Assembly: GCA_947572405.1 (NCBI GenBank)
Contig: CANPBV010000029.1
Location: 1 to 16,198 of the forward strand
Source of the DNA: an uncultured Mycoplasmatota bacterium
GTDB lineage: Bacteria; Bacillota_I; Bacilli_A; RF39; UBA660
DNA: 16,198 nt
Direction of reading: 5' to 3'
The notes under the pieces are model-generated. The model saw only the letters and a list, made by a program, of their open reading frames with translations, was not told the origin of the DNA and searched no databases. A program made the translations under genes and the position numbers. Positions 16,198 through 16,198 of the stretch are shown here, piece after piece (the stretch's first letter is position 1; each line of letters begins with the position of its first letter).

Positions 16198-16198
16198 T

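Noticed and set aside
1..16198. CRISPR array or tRNA gene
   Set aside because: I see no regularly spaced direct repeats and no cloverleaf-like segment in the intergenic regions.

Overview
The window carries an AT-rich defence island in what is most likely a member of the Bacteroidota (probably Bacteroidales). Two things point there. The only clear promoter matches the Bacteroidota housekeeping pattern (TTG, 19 nt spacer, TAnnTTTG, at 307-336), and none of the operon starts is preceded by a purine-rich Shine-Dalgarno sequence. The ends of the window (about 1-94 and 16140-16198) are visibly richer in G+C, so the AT-rich block between them looks like horizontally acquired DNA. I recognise no integrase or transposase, but short matching sequences lie at both composition boundaries.

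Layout. 2-94: C-terminal end of a flanking gene. 95-770: non-coding leader with a good promoter, long-range RNA base pairing and an intrinsic terminator, probably a structured ncRNA or attenuator. 771-14657: five large plus-strand genes, namely a 1113-aa repeat protein of unknown function, a BrxP-like PAPS-reductase-family enzyme, a BrxC/PglY-like ATPase, a PglZ-family phosphatase-fold protein and a short BrxL-like AAA+ protein. 14644-16001: a small zinc-ribbon protein and a NifS/IscS-type cysteine desulfurase, both translationally coupled to brxL by overlapping codons. 16019-16127: a perfect 17-bp inverted repeat enclosing nested stems. 16140-16198: GC-rich flank.

The order brxP-brxC-pglZ-brxL is that of type 4 BREX, the BREX class with a PAPS-reductase-family protein in place of the PglX methyltransferase. 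Here that core is extended by a large repeat protein at the front and a cysteine desulfurase plus zinc-ribbon protein at the back. BrxP resembles DndC, and a cysteine desulfurase is the usual sulfur donor (DndA/IscS) for DndC. The inferred pathway is therefore cysteine sulfur -> desulfurase persulfide -> BrxP -> a sulfur mark on DNA, plausibly phosphorothioate, with BrxC, PglZ and BrxL as the defence machinery. Gene identities are well supported by motifs. The sulfur-modification chemistry and the role of the 1113-aa protein are inferences. No DNA methyltransferase, nuclease or helicase gene is recognisable in the window.
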